Part shown: positions 1-8,184 of the stretch, one piece after another | Position numbering within the stretch: position 1 is the first letter of the stretch | Layout of the letters: every line of letters starts with the position of its first letter | NCBI GenBank assembly: GCA_015665265.1 | Contig: JADFAM010000049.1 | Coordinates: 1 to 45,798, forward strand | DNA length: 45,798 nt | Reading direction: 5' to 3' | Source: Flavobacterium sp. | GTDB lineage: Bacteria; Bacteroidota; Bacteroidia; Flavobacteriales; Flavobacteriaceae | Program-made: the position numbers and the translations under genes | The notes under the pieces: model-generated | Seen by the model: the letters and a program-made list of their open reading frames with translations, nothing else | Databases searched by the model: none | What the model was told of the DNA's origin: nothing

Positions 1-1221
1 GCTGGGATGATGTACAGTAAATATCAAGGTGTTTTAATTGTATTTTTTATGATTCTCTCTAATTGGAAATTAGTAAAAGACTACAAATTATGGTTAGTTT
101 GTTTAGGTGTAATTATACTTTACATTCCACATCTAACCTGGCAGTATATGAATGATTTTCCTTCTATACGATATCATTTGTATGAAAGAGCTTCGGTAGC
201 TACCTATAAAATAGAGTATTCTTTAATGCATTTCGTAAATGCTATTGCTATAATAGGTTTCACATTTATTATCATATATAAAGCTTTTTATAGGGGAATT
301 AAAAGCACCAACCTATATCACAAAGGCTTAAATTATATTATTTCAGGATTTTTTGTATTTTTTTTACTTTCTTCTTTTAGAGGACACGTTCAGGCTCAAT
401 GGATAGCTCCAATTATACTTCCATTAATACTAATAACGTTTGATTATCTACTTGATAACCAAAAACAAATTAAACTATTTAATTACTTAGCTCTTATAAA
501 TATTATAATTATAATAATAGCAAGAATAATTATTGCCAATGAAGGTATTATTCCTGTTAAATTAGAGTTTCATGGAAACAAAGAATGGGTTTTTAAAGCT
601 AGGGAATTAACACAAAATACAGATAGGGTATTTATAAATAGCTTTCAGAATTCAGCTATTTTCTGGTTTTATACAAAAGAAAAGCCTCATTATCAGAAAA
701 ATTTCTTGGGAAGAAAAAATCAATTTAAATTTATACCTGGAAATAAAACATTTTTATCAGATTCGGTATCCTATTTTACAAGAACTTCAAGAGACTACTC
801 AGAAATAAAAATGAGCAGCGGTAAAGATTCTATTTTTATTTCCTTTATTAAAGATTACACATCTTTATTTGAAATTAAAATTGATTTGATTAATTCGGAT
901 GAAGTAATCATTAAAAATAATTCTAAAAATTTCATCAAAGCTATCCTTGAAAACCCCTATGATTTTGATATTGATTTTAAAGATATTTTTATAGAAATTG
1001 TTTTTCAAAATAAAAAAGGAAATGAAATTTATAGTATTCCAGCAAAAATAGATTTATCAAGTATTAAAGCCTCAACTAAGGAAAATATTTCACTTGAGTT
1101 TTACCCATCTGTTATTAATAGTTTAAATGAGTATCCACACCTTGGCATAGGGATTAAAACTGCTAATAATATGGATTTGGTAAAAGTAAGTTCATTACAT
1201 AACTATATAATTATTGATTAA
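1..1221 (+). CDS. GT39-like membrane glycosyltransferase, C-terminal part (5' truncated)
   Basis: The reading frame is open from the first base of the window, so the true start lies upstream and the ATG at position 7 is internal. The visible 406 residues begin in the conserved MMYSKYQGVL segment typical of the ArnT/PMT (GT39) fold, followed by PHLTWQYMNDFPSIRYHL, the loop-helix-loop pattern usual in bacterial dolichyl-phosphate-mannose-mannosyltransferase-like proteins. Several hydrophobic helices follow, then a soluble C-terminal region (about residues 190-404) without an obvious motif. Family members move a sugar from a polyprenyl-phosphate donor to a lipid or protein in the inner membrane; donor and acceptor cannot be told here. 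The catalytic acidic residues of the first periplasmic loop would be in the missing part. The next gene, a membrane phosphoglycerol transferase/sulfatase, also suggests envelope work. Confidence 0.75.
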   Translation, partial: AGMMYSKYQGVLIVFFMILSNWKLVKDYKLWLVCLGVIILYIPHLTWQYMNDFPSIRYHLYERASVATYKIEYSLMHFVNAIAIIGFTFIIIYKAFYRGIKSTNLYHKGLNYIISGFFVFFLLSSFRGHVQAQWIAPIILPLILITFDYLLDNQKQIKLFNYLALINIIIIIIARIIIANEGIIPVKLEFHGNKEWVFKARELTQNTDRVFINSFQNSAIFWFYTKEKPHYQKNFLGRKNQFKFIPGNKTFLSDSVSYFTRTSRDYSEIKMSSGKDSIFISFIKDYTSLFEIKIDLINSDEVIIKNNSKNFIKAILENPYDFDIDFKDIFIEIVFQNKKGNEIYSIPAKIDLSSIKASTKENISLEFYPSVINSLNEYPHLGIGIKTANNMDLVKVSSLHNYIIID

Positions 1222-1245
1222 TTATAAATAATTAAACCCTTTTTA

Positions 1246-1253
1246 TAGATTTG
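1246..1253 (+). promoter_or_regulatory. Candidate Bacteroidota -7 box before the sulfatase gene
   Basis: TAGATTTG fits the TAnnTTTG -7 consensus of Bacteroidota sigma-A promoters and lies 18 bases before the ATG at 1272. No TTG is found at the usual spacing upstream, so this rests on the -7 element alone. Confidence 0.35.
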
Positions 1254-1271
1254 CATTATTAAACAATTCAG

Positions 1272-3266
1272 ATGAATAAAAAATTCCCTAACTACATAAA
1301 ATATATCCTATCAAATATTGGTTTTCTGTTTGTTTACCTTTTCTTTTTTAGACTTATTTTTTTCTTTTTTATCAGCAATTTTGAATCAGTTTCTAAAGAA
1401 GAAATTCAAACTGCCTTTAGTTATGGTATTAGGTTTGATTTAAAACTAGTAATTCTTAGCTACTTCCCTCTTTCTTTATTTATTCTTTCTAAAAACTATC
1501 TTTTTTTTAAGAAGAAGGTTTTTAGAAAAATTGCCATTACCTATCACATACTGTTATATCTATTATTAACTATTATTTATTTAATAGATATCGGCTATTA
1601 TAATTATTTATTTACAAGATTAGATGCTTCTTCATTAAGATTCCTAAGCAACTTAAAAATATCTTCTCAACTAGTTATGGAAACATATCCAGTTTATAAG
1701 GGGTTATTTGCTTTGATTCTTTTATTTGTATTCATACGTTTTATAAGTATTAAATTATTTGATAAAATGGCTAAAAAAGATGTCACATATCTTTCAAAAA
1801 AAATGAAAGCAGTCTATTTTATTAGTACATTTTTGTTGCTGTCGTTTGGAGTTTATGGAAGTATAACGCACTACCCTCTTCGTTGGAGTGAAGCTTTTTT
1901 TTCAAAAAATAATTCAGTTAACCAATTTGCATTAAACCCAGTTTTAAATTTTTTTGATACTTACAATTTTAGAAAGGATGGCGTAAACAATGAATTAACT
2001 AAAGCTTACTTTCCAATTATTGCAGATTACTTGGGTTTATCAAAAGACTCCATTTCATTTAAAAGGGAGGTTACTTTCGATTCTATTCACAAGCAAAAAC
2101 CTAATCTTGTAATAGTGATGCTAGAATCATTAGGTTCTGTTGCATTAGGATACGAGGGTAATGTAGCCAACGCTACTAAAAATATTGATCAGATTATTAG
2201 TGAAAGTACTTATTTTGAAAATTTCTATGTACATAAACCGGGAACAGCTGCTACTGTCTTCTCAAGTATTACAGGACTTCCAGATATAGACACCAAAGAA
2301 ACTGCCTCAAGGAATTTGAGAGTAATCGATCAAAAAATCATATTTGATCAATTTGATGGATATGAAAAATTATATTTACTTGGAGGAAGTGCTAATTGGG
2401 CAAATATTAGAGGGGTGTTCAAATCAAATATAAAAAACTTAAAGATTTATGAAGAAGGCAGCTATGAAGTAGAGAACCGAGCAGATGTTTGGGGTATTGA
2501 TGATTATGATTTATTTAATGAATCAGATAAAATTTTTAAAAATCTTCATTCATCTAAAAAACCTTTTGTAGCATATGTTCAAACTGCTACAAATCATAGA
2601 CCTTTTTCAGTTCCTCAAAACAAAGAATCCTATAAACCACTTGTTGAAGGGGATATGGATGAAACTACCCTAAAAGAGTCTGGATTCATTTCATTAGCTC
2701 AACTAAATGCTTTAAGATATCTAGACTTTAATGTAAAAACTTTCTTAAATAAAGCAAAAGAATCAGGTTATTACGAAAATACTATTTTTGCATTTTTTGG
2801 AGATCATAATACTTCTATGAATGAAACAGAGTCGTTTAAAAAAGAATTTGATTTAGGTTTTCAAGTTCATCATGTACCTTTCTTTATTCATGCACCAAAA
2901 TACCTTAAACCCAAAAAAATATCAACAATCACCAAGCTAGCAGATTTATTTCCAACATTAGCAACAGTAGCTAAATCTGATTATATAAATTTCACTTTAG
3001 GTTCTAACGCATTAGATACATTAAAGACGAATTCATTTGGTTTTCTTTATTTAAAAATTAACGGTGAGCCAGGTATCGGATTAATTCAAAATAATTTTTA
3101 TTTTACTAAAACCATTCAAAATAATTTTAAAAGTCTATATAAAATTTCAGATAAAGAGAATAAGGATGTTAGTAATTTGTATCCTGATGTAGCATCCTCA
3201 ATGGATAGTCTTATGACATCTTACTATCACAGCACCAAATATTTATATTATAACAATAAGAAATAA
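1272..3266 (+). CDS. LtaS-type membrane sulfatase / phosphoglycerol transferase
   Basis: 664 residues: about five N-terminal membrane helices (residues 15-215), then a periplasmic alkaline-phosphatase/sulfatase-fold domain from about residue 275. The metal-binding Glu is E285 in NLVIVMLESLG. The nucleophile is probably T325 in KPGTAATVFSSITGLP, which lines up with the Thr of the T-x-R-G-x6-GLP motif in other members. D511-H512 in FFGDHN completes the metal site. In Firmicutes such enzymes polymerise glycerol phosphate from phosphatidylglycerol; in Gram-negatives relatives (OpgB, EptA-like) decorate glucans or lipids with phosphoglycerol or phosphoethanolamine. This organism makes no lipoteichoic acid, so the acceptor is unknown. 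A candidate promoter lies just upstream, so it may be transcribed apart from the preceding gene. Confidence 0.8.
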   Translation: MNKKFPNYIKYILSNIGFLFVYLFFFRLIFFFFISNFESVSKEEIQTAFSYGIRFDLKLVILSYFPLSLFILSKNYLFFKKKVFRKIAITYHILLYLLLTIIYLIDIGYYNYLFTRLDASSLRFLSNLKISSQLVMETYPVYKGLFALILLFVFIRFISIKLFDKMAKKDVTYLSKKMKAVYFISTFLLLSFGVYGSITHYPLRWSEAFFSKNNSVNQFALNPVLNFFDTYNFRKDGVNNELTKAYFPIIADYLGLSKDSISFKREVTFDSIHKQKPNLVIVMLESLGSVALGYEGNVANATKNIDQIISESTYFENFYVHKPGTAATVFSSITGLPDIDTKETASRNLRVIDQKIIFDQFDGYEKLYLLGGSANWANIRGVFKSNIKNLKIYEEGSYEVENRADVWGIDDYDLFNESDKIFKNLHSSKKPFVAYVQTATNHRPFSVPQNKESYKPLVEGDMDETTLKESGFISLAQLNALRYLDFNVKTFLNKAKESGYYENTIFAFFGDHNTSMNETESFKKEFDLGFQVHHVPFFIHAPKYLKPKKISTITKLADLFPTLATVAKSDYINFTLGSNALDTLKTNSFGFLYLKINGEPGIGLIQNNFYFTKTIQNNFKSLYKISDKENKDVSNLYPDVASSMDSLMTSYYHSTKYLYYNNKK

Positions 3267-3334
3267 TTTTCCAAACTTTTCTTTTAATTACTTCTTAAAG
3301 AATCTATAAGTTTATTAGAAAAATAAAAATTTGT

Positions 3335-3901
3335 TTATTGAAATTTAGTTGTTAAAGATAATTTTTGCTCAAGTTTATAAAACAAATATCCAAAAAATAT
3401 TCCAGCTAAATAGCCTGAAATTACATCGATTGGGAAGTGTACTGCTAGATATATACGGCTATAACCAAAGAGTAGTGGAAATAGGATTAAAAAAGAAATA
3501 TATTTAACATGCTTTTTAAAAAGTAAAATGATAAAAACAGTAAATGTCATTGAAGAGGCGGCATGACCGGAATAAAAACTAAAGCTACTTGGTTTATAAT
3601 CAAATTGTCGAATAAATTGAATTACTCCATCTGTATTACATGGTCTTAAACGCTCAAATGTATTCTTTATAAAGTTCGTGAATTGGTCTGAAAATGTAAC
3701 TAATAAAATTAAAAGCAACAATAATAAACTACCGCTTTTCCAACCAAATTTTTTAAAAATTAAGAATAATACAAAAGCGAACAATGGAGACCAATTAAAT
3801 TGATTTGTAATTGCAAACCAGAAACTGTCCCATTGTTCACTACCTAAATTATTAAGAAAAATAAGTAACTCCTTGTCAATTTGTATTATTCTATCTAACA
3901 A
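3335..3901 (-). CDS. PAP2-family membrane phosphatase
   Basis: 188 residues with five or six hydrophobic helices and the three phosphatase motifs of the type 2 phosphatidic acid phosphatase family in order: KNTFERLRP (K-x6-RP), FYSGHAAS (the PSGH motif with Tyr for Pro) and SRIYLAVHFPID (SR-x5-H-x3-D). The family dephosphorylates membrane lipids such as undecaprenyl diphosphate, phosphatidylglycerophosphate or phosphatidate at the periplasmic face; which one cannot be read from sequence. It is the last gene of a five-gene minus-strand operon, one base after the cyclophilin-FKBP gene. An undecaprenyl-diphosphate recycling role is reasonable but inferred. Confidence 0.85.
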   Translation of the reverse strand: MLDRIIQIDKELLIFLNNLGSEQWDSFWFAITNQFNWSPLFAFVLFLIFKKFGWKSGSLLLLLLILLVTFSDQFTNFIKNTFERLRPCNTDGVIQFIRQFDYKPSSFSFYSGHAASSMTFTVFIILLFKKHVKYISFLILFPLLFGYSRIYLAVHFPIDVISGYLAGIFFGYLFYKLEQKLSLTTKFQ

Positions 3902-3902
3902 C

Positions 3903-5006
3903 TTATTTACCTACTTTTAATAGTTCGAGTTCAAATATTAAATCAGCTTTTTTAGGAAACGGTCCTCCTCCAGCTTCTCCATAACCTAAATAATAGGGAA
4001 TAAATAATCTGGCTTTACCACCAACTCTCATTTTCATGATAGCTTCTTTAACGCCTGGTATTAATGGTTTTTTATCTAAAATAAATTTAAATGGAATTCC
4101 TTCTTTGGTAGATTGTATCAATTTACCATCTGCCAAATACATGCTGTAAGTAATTGTAGATTCTACAGCAGAATTAAATCTTTTCCCTTTACCTCTCTTG
4201 AGAGTTAAAATTTGCAATCCAGACTCTTGCTTTTTTGCTTTTTTTACATCCATTTTTTCGTAAAAAACTTTTTGATCTTTAGCAAATTTGACTAACCTTT
4301 CTTTTTCAGTTTTTTCCATTTCAGCTAATCTCTCCAATTCTTTTTCAGCACTTTTTGAAATTTCATCTTCAAATACTTTTACAGCATCAAATCCCTTTGC
4401 TTTTTTACCTTTTCTGACGATAGTTAGCTTTTTAATTACATCTGTTTTTACTATAGAGTCTATAATACCTAAATTACTTACAACTTTACCAAAAACAGAA
4501 TGACATCCAACTCTGGGATTACTGCAGTCTTTTAGTTGATTATCATTAGTATATGCATCTAACCAGGGAGTTGGTTTGTAAGTGATGAAAAACTGACTGC
4601 CGTTTGTATTAATTCCCGAGTTAGCCATAGATAATATTCCTTTACTATCATGTCTTAGATCAGGATTAAATTCATCATAAAATTTGTATCCAGGACCTCC
4701 TTGACCTGAGGCAAGAGGGTCTCCTCCTTGTATCATAAAATCTTTTATAACTCTATGAAATGTTAATCCATCATAATACTTTTTACCTTTCAAAGAATCT
4801 GTAACTTTTGGATTAGTTCCTTCAGCCAATGAAACGAAATTTGCAACAGTTAACGGTACTTTATCTGCGTATAATTGAATGATGATTTTTCCTTTGTTAG
4901 TTTCCATGTTAGCATAAATACCGTCTTCGAATCCACTGTATTCATCTTTACATGCGGTAATAACAATAGAAAACGCTAATATTAATTGTAAAATTCTATT
5001 TTTCAT
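3903..5006 (-). CDS. Cyclophilin-FKBP fusion lipoprotein (peptidyl-prolyl isomerase)
   Basis: 367 residues. An N-terminal lipoprotein signal ends in ITAC (Cys about residue 19). Residues 30-205 form a cyclophilin domain with the catalytic stretch FHRVIKDFMIQGGDP (equivalents of CypA Arg55, Phe60, Met61, Gln63), then NGSQFFI, PWLD and HSVFGKV, so the active site is intact. A charged helical linker (about 210-260) leads to a C-terminal FKBP domain (265-367). There the usual F-D pair is replaced in LIQST and the Trp of VIxGW by Val in LIPGVKEA, so isomerase activity of this half is doubtful. The cyclophilin has an extra loop with two Cys (KDCSNPRVGCHSVFG). It is probably a periplasm-facing folding factor, co-transcribed with the other two PPIase genes. 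Confidence 0.88.
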   Translation of the reverse strand: MKNRILQLILAFSIVITACKDEYSGFEDGIYANMETNKGKIIIQLYADKVPLTVANFVSLAEGTNPKVTDSLKGKKYYDGLTFHRVIKDFMIQGGDPLASGQGGPGYKFYDEFNPDLRHDSKGILSMANSGINTNGSQFFITYKPTPWLDAYTNDNQLKDCSNPRVGCHSVFGKVVSNLGIIDSIVKTDVIKKLTIVRKGKKAKGFDAVKVFEDEISKSAEKELERLAEMEKTEKERLVKFAKDQKVFYEKMDVKKAKKQESGLQILTLKRGKGKRFNSAVESTITYSMYLADGKLIQSTKEGIPFKFILDKKPLIPGVKEAIMKMRVGGKARLFIPYYLGYGEAGGGPFPKKADLIFELELLKVGK

Positions 5007-5012
5007 TTTTAT

Positions 5013-5711
5013 TTATTTGATATCTAATAATTCAACTTCAAAAATTAAAGCCATATATGGTTTTATTATTCCTGGTCTAGGTTTATCTCCATAAGCCAAT
5101 TCTTGTGGTATAAAAAATTTATATTTCGAACCTACTTTCATTAATTGCAAACCTTCAGTCCAACCTCTTATAACTTGTGTTACACCAAATTCTGCAGGTG
5201 TACCCCTATCAACAGAACTATCAAAGACTACCCCATCTAATGTAGTTCCGTGATAATGTACTTTAACTCTATCAATTTTTTTTGGGCGCTTACCTTTACC
5301 TTCTTTCAATACTATGTATTGTAAACCACTTTCAGTAGTTTTAACTCCTTGTTTTGTTTTGTTTGACTCTAGAAAACTAATTCCTTGCTTTTTATAAACC
5401 TCAAACTTAGCAAGATCCTCTTTCTTTTTCTCTAGTTGTTTCTTTTGAAAATAAGTTTGTATCGTTTTTTGAAGATCTTTTGTCTCTAACAACAAGTTAG
5501 TAGAATCTAGTCCATTTCTTAGGGCTTGACTTAAAATATCTATATTGACTTCTTTAAAACTATTCTTTAATTGGTTAGACATATTTAAACCCACAGCATA
5601 ACTAACTGAATCTATGTCAGTTTCTAAAGATTTCACTTCTTTTACTTGGTTTCCACAAGAAAACAATACTGCTGTAACTAAAATTACTAGAGTGTTTTTG
5701 ATAATATTCAT
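5013..5711 (-). CDS. FKBP-type peptidyl-prolyl isomerase lipoprotein (FkpA/Mip-like)
   Basis: 232 residues. The signal peptide ends in lipobox LFSC (Cys about 19). An FkpA/Mip-like N-terminal dimerisation region follows (SYAVGLNMSNQLK and a helical stretch to about residue 120), then the FKBP domain. The latter keeps the canonical pocket: Tyr in KVHYHG, Phe-Asp in VVFDSS, Val-Ile and Trp in VIRGWTEGL, and Tyr in LAYGDK. Of the three FKBP domains in this operon it is the only one with a full active site. It should catalyse proline isomerisation and act as chaperone outside the cytoplasm. Six bases separate it from gldI upstream and from the cyclophilin-FKBP gene downstream. Confidence 0.9.
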   Translation of the reverse strand: MNIIKNTLVILVTAVLFSCGNQVKEVKSLETDIDSVSYAVGLNMSNQLKNSFKEVNIDILSQALRNGLDSTNLLLETKDLQKTIQTYFQKKQLEKKKEDLAKFEVYKKQGISFLESNKTKQGVKTTESGLQYIVLKEGKGKRPKKIDRVKVHYHGTTLDGVVFDSSVDRGTPAEFGVTQVIRGWTEGLQLMKVGSKYKFFIPQELAYGDKPRPGIIKPYMALIFEVELLDIK

Positions 5712-5717
5712 TTTAAT

Positions 5718-6248
5718 TTATTTAATATTTATTAATGTTACTGTACTTATTATAGATGTATTTACACCAATTTTATTTTCATCTCCAACTACATCATAGG
5801 CATTAAAAGAAGGTATTATAAACTTAACCGTTTCTCCTATTTTCATTAATTTGAGACCTTGTTGAATACCAGGAATAAAATCTTCTTCATCAACTTTATA
5901 ATTTTTAATTCCATTGAATTGTTTAGAATATATTATCTCATCTTTTAAGTCTGAAATTTCATAACTTATTTGAACTAAATCTCCTTTTTTAGGTAATACT
6001 ATATTATCAGTGTTTTTTGTTATATATCTATACCAAAAACCATTTGGAGAACGAATATAATCATGAAAAGTATCTTTTTTGATGTAATTAATAATTTTTA
6101 ATTCCTCTATTGAATTTATTTTTTTTAAAATACTTGAAGCAGAAGTTAAAGAGTTTGAATTACTTGCGGAGATGGGCTTTCTAGCTTGTTGTTCTGAACA
6201 AGAAATCAAAAACAAGGAAACTATTAAAAGACTGCTTTTAAGAGTCAT
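5718..6248 (-). CDS. gldI: Gliding motility lipoprotein GldI (FKBP-like)
   Basis: 176 residues with lipobox FLISCSEQ and the GldI-typical start of the mature protein (EQQARKPIS). The FKBP-like domain includes FHDYIRSPNGFWYRYI, PKKGDLVQISYEI and PGIQQGLKLMKIGETVKFIIPS. GldI is a lipoprotein needed for type IX secretion and gliding in Flavobacterium johnsoniae, where it is thought to help fold or stabilise machinery components. The FKBP active-site Trp is Ile here (FIPGIQQG) and the F-D pair is missing, so a chaperone or structural role is more likely than catalysis. The start overlaps the end of the DHH phosphoesterase gene by 11 bases, so the two are translationally linked. Its presence points to a T9SS-bearing flavobacterium, though gld genes also occur in non-gliding species. 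Confidence 0.9.
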   Translation of the reverse strand: MTLKSSLLIVSLFLISCSEQQARKPISASNSNSLTSASSILKKINSIEELKIINYIKKDTFHDYIRSPNGFWYRYITKNTDNIVLPKKGDLVQISYEISDLKDEIIYSKQFNGIKNYKVDEEDFIPGIQQGLKLMKIGETVKFIIPSFNAYDVVGDENKIGVNTSIISTVTLINIK

Positions 6249-7266
6249 ATGAATGAATTAATTGTTCTTTATTGTCTTCTAATAAATCACAAAATTTAAT
6301 CAAGGTTTTATCCATCGTAAGATCAGATTTTCCTCCAGATGCATTATCATGTCCTCCGCCATTAAAATGTTTTCTGGCAAATTTATTCACAGAAAAGGTT
6401 CCTTTAGATCTAAAGGATATCTTAATAATTTGTTGCTCTTTATCTTCAATGAAAATTGCCGCAAAAACAACACCTTCAACGGAAAGTGCATAGTTTACAA
6501 TTCCTTCTGTATCTCCTTTAACAAAATTATTAGCTTCTTTTTCATCTTCTGTTAAGGTAATGTATGCTGTTTTATACTCGGGTAAAACTTTAAGATTACT
6601 TAATGCTTGTCCAAGAAGTTGCAGGCGACCAAAAGAACTTGAATCATAAACATTGCTATGAATTCTATGATTTTCTGCACCATTATCAATCAAATGGGCT
6701 ATTACCTTATGAGTTAAACTGGTAGTTGAACGAAACCTAAAGGAACCAGTATCAGTCATAATACCTGTGTACAAACAAGAAGCTATGTCTGAATCTAATA
6801 AATGAATATCGCCCATTTTCTCAATAAAATGGTATATCATTTGGCAGGTAGAGCACATTTCAGTGTCGGAATACATGTAAGTGAATTCGTCTGGTTCTTG
6901 ATGATGATCAATTAAAGCAAAATCATTTTGGTACTTTTCTAAGGTAGATTGCATGTCTTGACCTACTCTATGTAAAGCATTAAAATCTAGTAAAAAAATG
7001 ATATCTGAGTTTTTAATGGCTTTTTGTGATTGCGAATTTTGCCAATCAAATCTGAAAGTTTTTTTCGATCCAGGAAGCCAATGAAGAAATTTGGGATATT
7101 CATTTGGCACTACTACAGTTGGTTGATGGCCTTTCTTTTTTAAATAATGAAACAACCCAAGAGTAGCACCCATAGCATCTCCATCTGGATTTCTATGCCC
7201 AACAATAACCACTCTTTTAGGGGTGTCTAAAAATGTTTTTAATTCTTTAATTTGTTTCAAAATCAT
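6238..7266 (-). CDS. DHH/DHHA1 phosphoesterase (NrnA-like nanoRNase/pAp phosphatase)
   Basis: 342 residues, a normal length for NrnA-type proteins. The N-terminal DHH domain has HRNPDGDAMGA, FLLDFNALHRVG and the signature DHHQEP, all Mn2+-binding motifs. The C-terminal DHHA1 domain ends with GGGHDNASGG, which binds substrate phosphates. Family members degrade short oligonucleotides (2-5 nt) and some dephosphorylate 3'-phosphoadenosine 5'-phosphate; this one is presumably cytoplasmic and does one or both. It is the first gene of the operon leading to gldI and divergent from ndk, the two starts being 75 bases apart. Its link to the downstream PPIase genes seems positional rather than functional. 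Confidence 0.88.
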   Translation of the reverse strand: MILKQIKELKTFLDTPKRVVIVGHRNPDGDAMGATLGLFHYLKKKGHQPTVVVPNEYPKFLHWLPGSKKTFRFDWQNSQSQKAIKNSDIIFLLDFNALHRVGQDMQSTLEKYQNDFALIDHHQEPDEFTYMYSDTEMCSTCQMIYHFIEKMGDIHLLDSDIASCLYTGIMTDTGSFRFRSTTSLTHKVIAHLIDNGAENHRIHSNVYDSSSFGRLQLLGQALSNLKVLPEYKTAYITLTEDEKEANNFVKGDTEGIVNYALSVEGVVFAAIFIEDKEQQIIKISFRSKGTFSVNKFARKHFNGGGHDNASGGKSDLTMDKTLIKFCDLLEDNKEQLIHSYDS

Positions 7267-7301
7267 AATTAGCGAAGATACAATTTTATTAAAAAATTAT
7301 G

Positions 7302-7309
7302 TACTTTTG
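7302..7309 (+). promoter_or_regulatory. Candidate -7 box of the ndk promoter
   Basis: TACTTTTG matches TAnnTTTG. It is followed by a GCGCCG patch and lies 32 bases before the ndk ATG, in the 75-base gap between divergent starts. No clear TTG -33 element is visible. Confidence 0.45.
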
Positions 7310-7341
7310 CGCCGATTTATAAAACATAAATACAAAATAAA

Positions 7342-7761
7342 ATGGCAACAAATAGAACATTCACAATGATTAAACCAGATGGTGTAGAAAACGGTCATAC
7401 TGGTGCAATCCTAGACAAGATTAATTCTGCAGGTTTTAGAATTGTGGCAATGAAAAAAACACAAATGACCAGGGATGATGCTGAATCTTTTTATGCAGTG
7501 CATAACGAACGACCTTTTTTCGGAGAGTTAGTAGAGTTTATGACTAGAGGACCTATAATTGCAGCTATACTAGAGAAAGACAATGCTGTTGAAGATTTTA
7601 GAACCTTAATTGGAGCAACTAATCCTGCTGATGCTGCAGAAGGAACTATTAGAAAATTATATGCTACTTCTATGGGAGAAAATGCAGTTCATGGATCAGA
7701 TAGTGACGAAAATGCTGAAATAGAAGGAAGTTTTCACTTTTCAGGAAGAGAGAAATTTTAA
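7342..7761 (+). CDS. ndk: Nucleoside-diphosphate kinase
   Basis: 139 residues, the standard length for the enzyme. It transfers the gamma phosphate of ATP to nucleoside diphosphates through a phosphohistidine; the catalytic His is H117 in the signature NAVHGSDS. Other conserved parts are [10 protein letters not shown] at the start, [13 protein letters not shown] and the GPIIAAILE strand. It is monocistronic: promoter upstream, bidirectional terminator immediately downstream, and the next gene faces it. Cytoplasmic housekeeping function with no unusual residues. Confidence 0.97.
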   Translation: MATNRTFTMIKPDGVENGHTGAILDKINSAGFRIVAMKKTQMTRDDAESFYAVHNERPFFGELVEFMTRGPIIAAILEKDNAVEDFRTLIGATNPADAAEGTIRKLYATSMGENAVHGSDSDENAEIEGSFHFSGREKF

Positions 7762-7780
7762 TTCCTAACCCTACCTAATA

Positions 7781-7811
7781 AAAAAAACTGAGTTATCTAC
7801 TCAGTTTTTTT
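7781..7811. terminator. Bidirectional intrinsic terminator between ndk and the dciA-like gene
   Basis: A perfect inverted repeat pairs bases 7781-7793 with 7799-7811: seven A, then ACTGAGT, loop TATCT, then ACTCAGT and seven T. The A/T flanks give a U-tract on either strand, fitting the convergent genes ending at 7761 and 7835. Confidence 0.88.
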
Positions 7812-7834
7812 TATTTAGAATGTTTTTTATTTTT

Positions 7835-8131
7835 TTAAACTAACATCAACTTCGATACTACCCTAGCACCCATTTCTTCATTTAACATATTTATTATTTT
7901 ATCTTTACCATAACTTAATTCTTCTCTTAACACAGAAGATGTAAGACTTACTATTAAGGTAGTATTTTGAAGTTTAATAGATTGAGTATAAGCAACTACC
8001 CCTTTACCCATAAGTTTTTCCCAAGCCTCCTCGATTTTAATTTTCTGCATCCCTTTAGACAAATTATTCTCTTTTATGAATGATTTCATTAGTTTGCTTA
8101 TAGCTAAGGATTCATTTTCTCTTTTTGCCAT
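7835..8131 (-). CDS. DUF721 / DciA-like protein
   Basis: 98 residues of the DUF721 family, recognisable from IKEAWEKLMG-type sequence (here KIKIEEAWEKLMGKGVVAYT), TQSIKLQNTTLIVSLTSSVLREELSYGKDKII and the short C-terminal strand. DciA proteins with this KH-like domain help load the replicative helicase in bacteria lacking DnaC/DnaI, but many small DUF721 proteins have not been tested. Lying directly downstream of recF (53-base gap, same strand), as is common in this phylum, fits a DNA-replication role. A loader function is inferred from family and context. Confidence 0.8.
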   Translation of the reverse strand: MAKRENESLAISKLMKSFIKENNLSKGMQKIKIEEAWEKLMGKGVVAYTQSIKLQNTTLIVSLTSSVLREELSYGKDKIINMLNEEMGARVVSKLMLV

Positions 8132-8184
8132 TATTTACTTAAATAAATAGTTGATTAAATATTGCCAGTATATAACTCTTACAA

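Noticed and set aside
1272-3266. Lipoteichoic acid synthase in the strict sense
   Set aside because: The fold and motifs match, but Bacteroidota do not make lipoteichoic acid, so only the general activity is called.
6349-6555. Small plus-strand frames inside the DHH phosphoesterase gene
   Set aside because: They are antisense to a strongly conserved coding region and have no promoter or family features.
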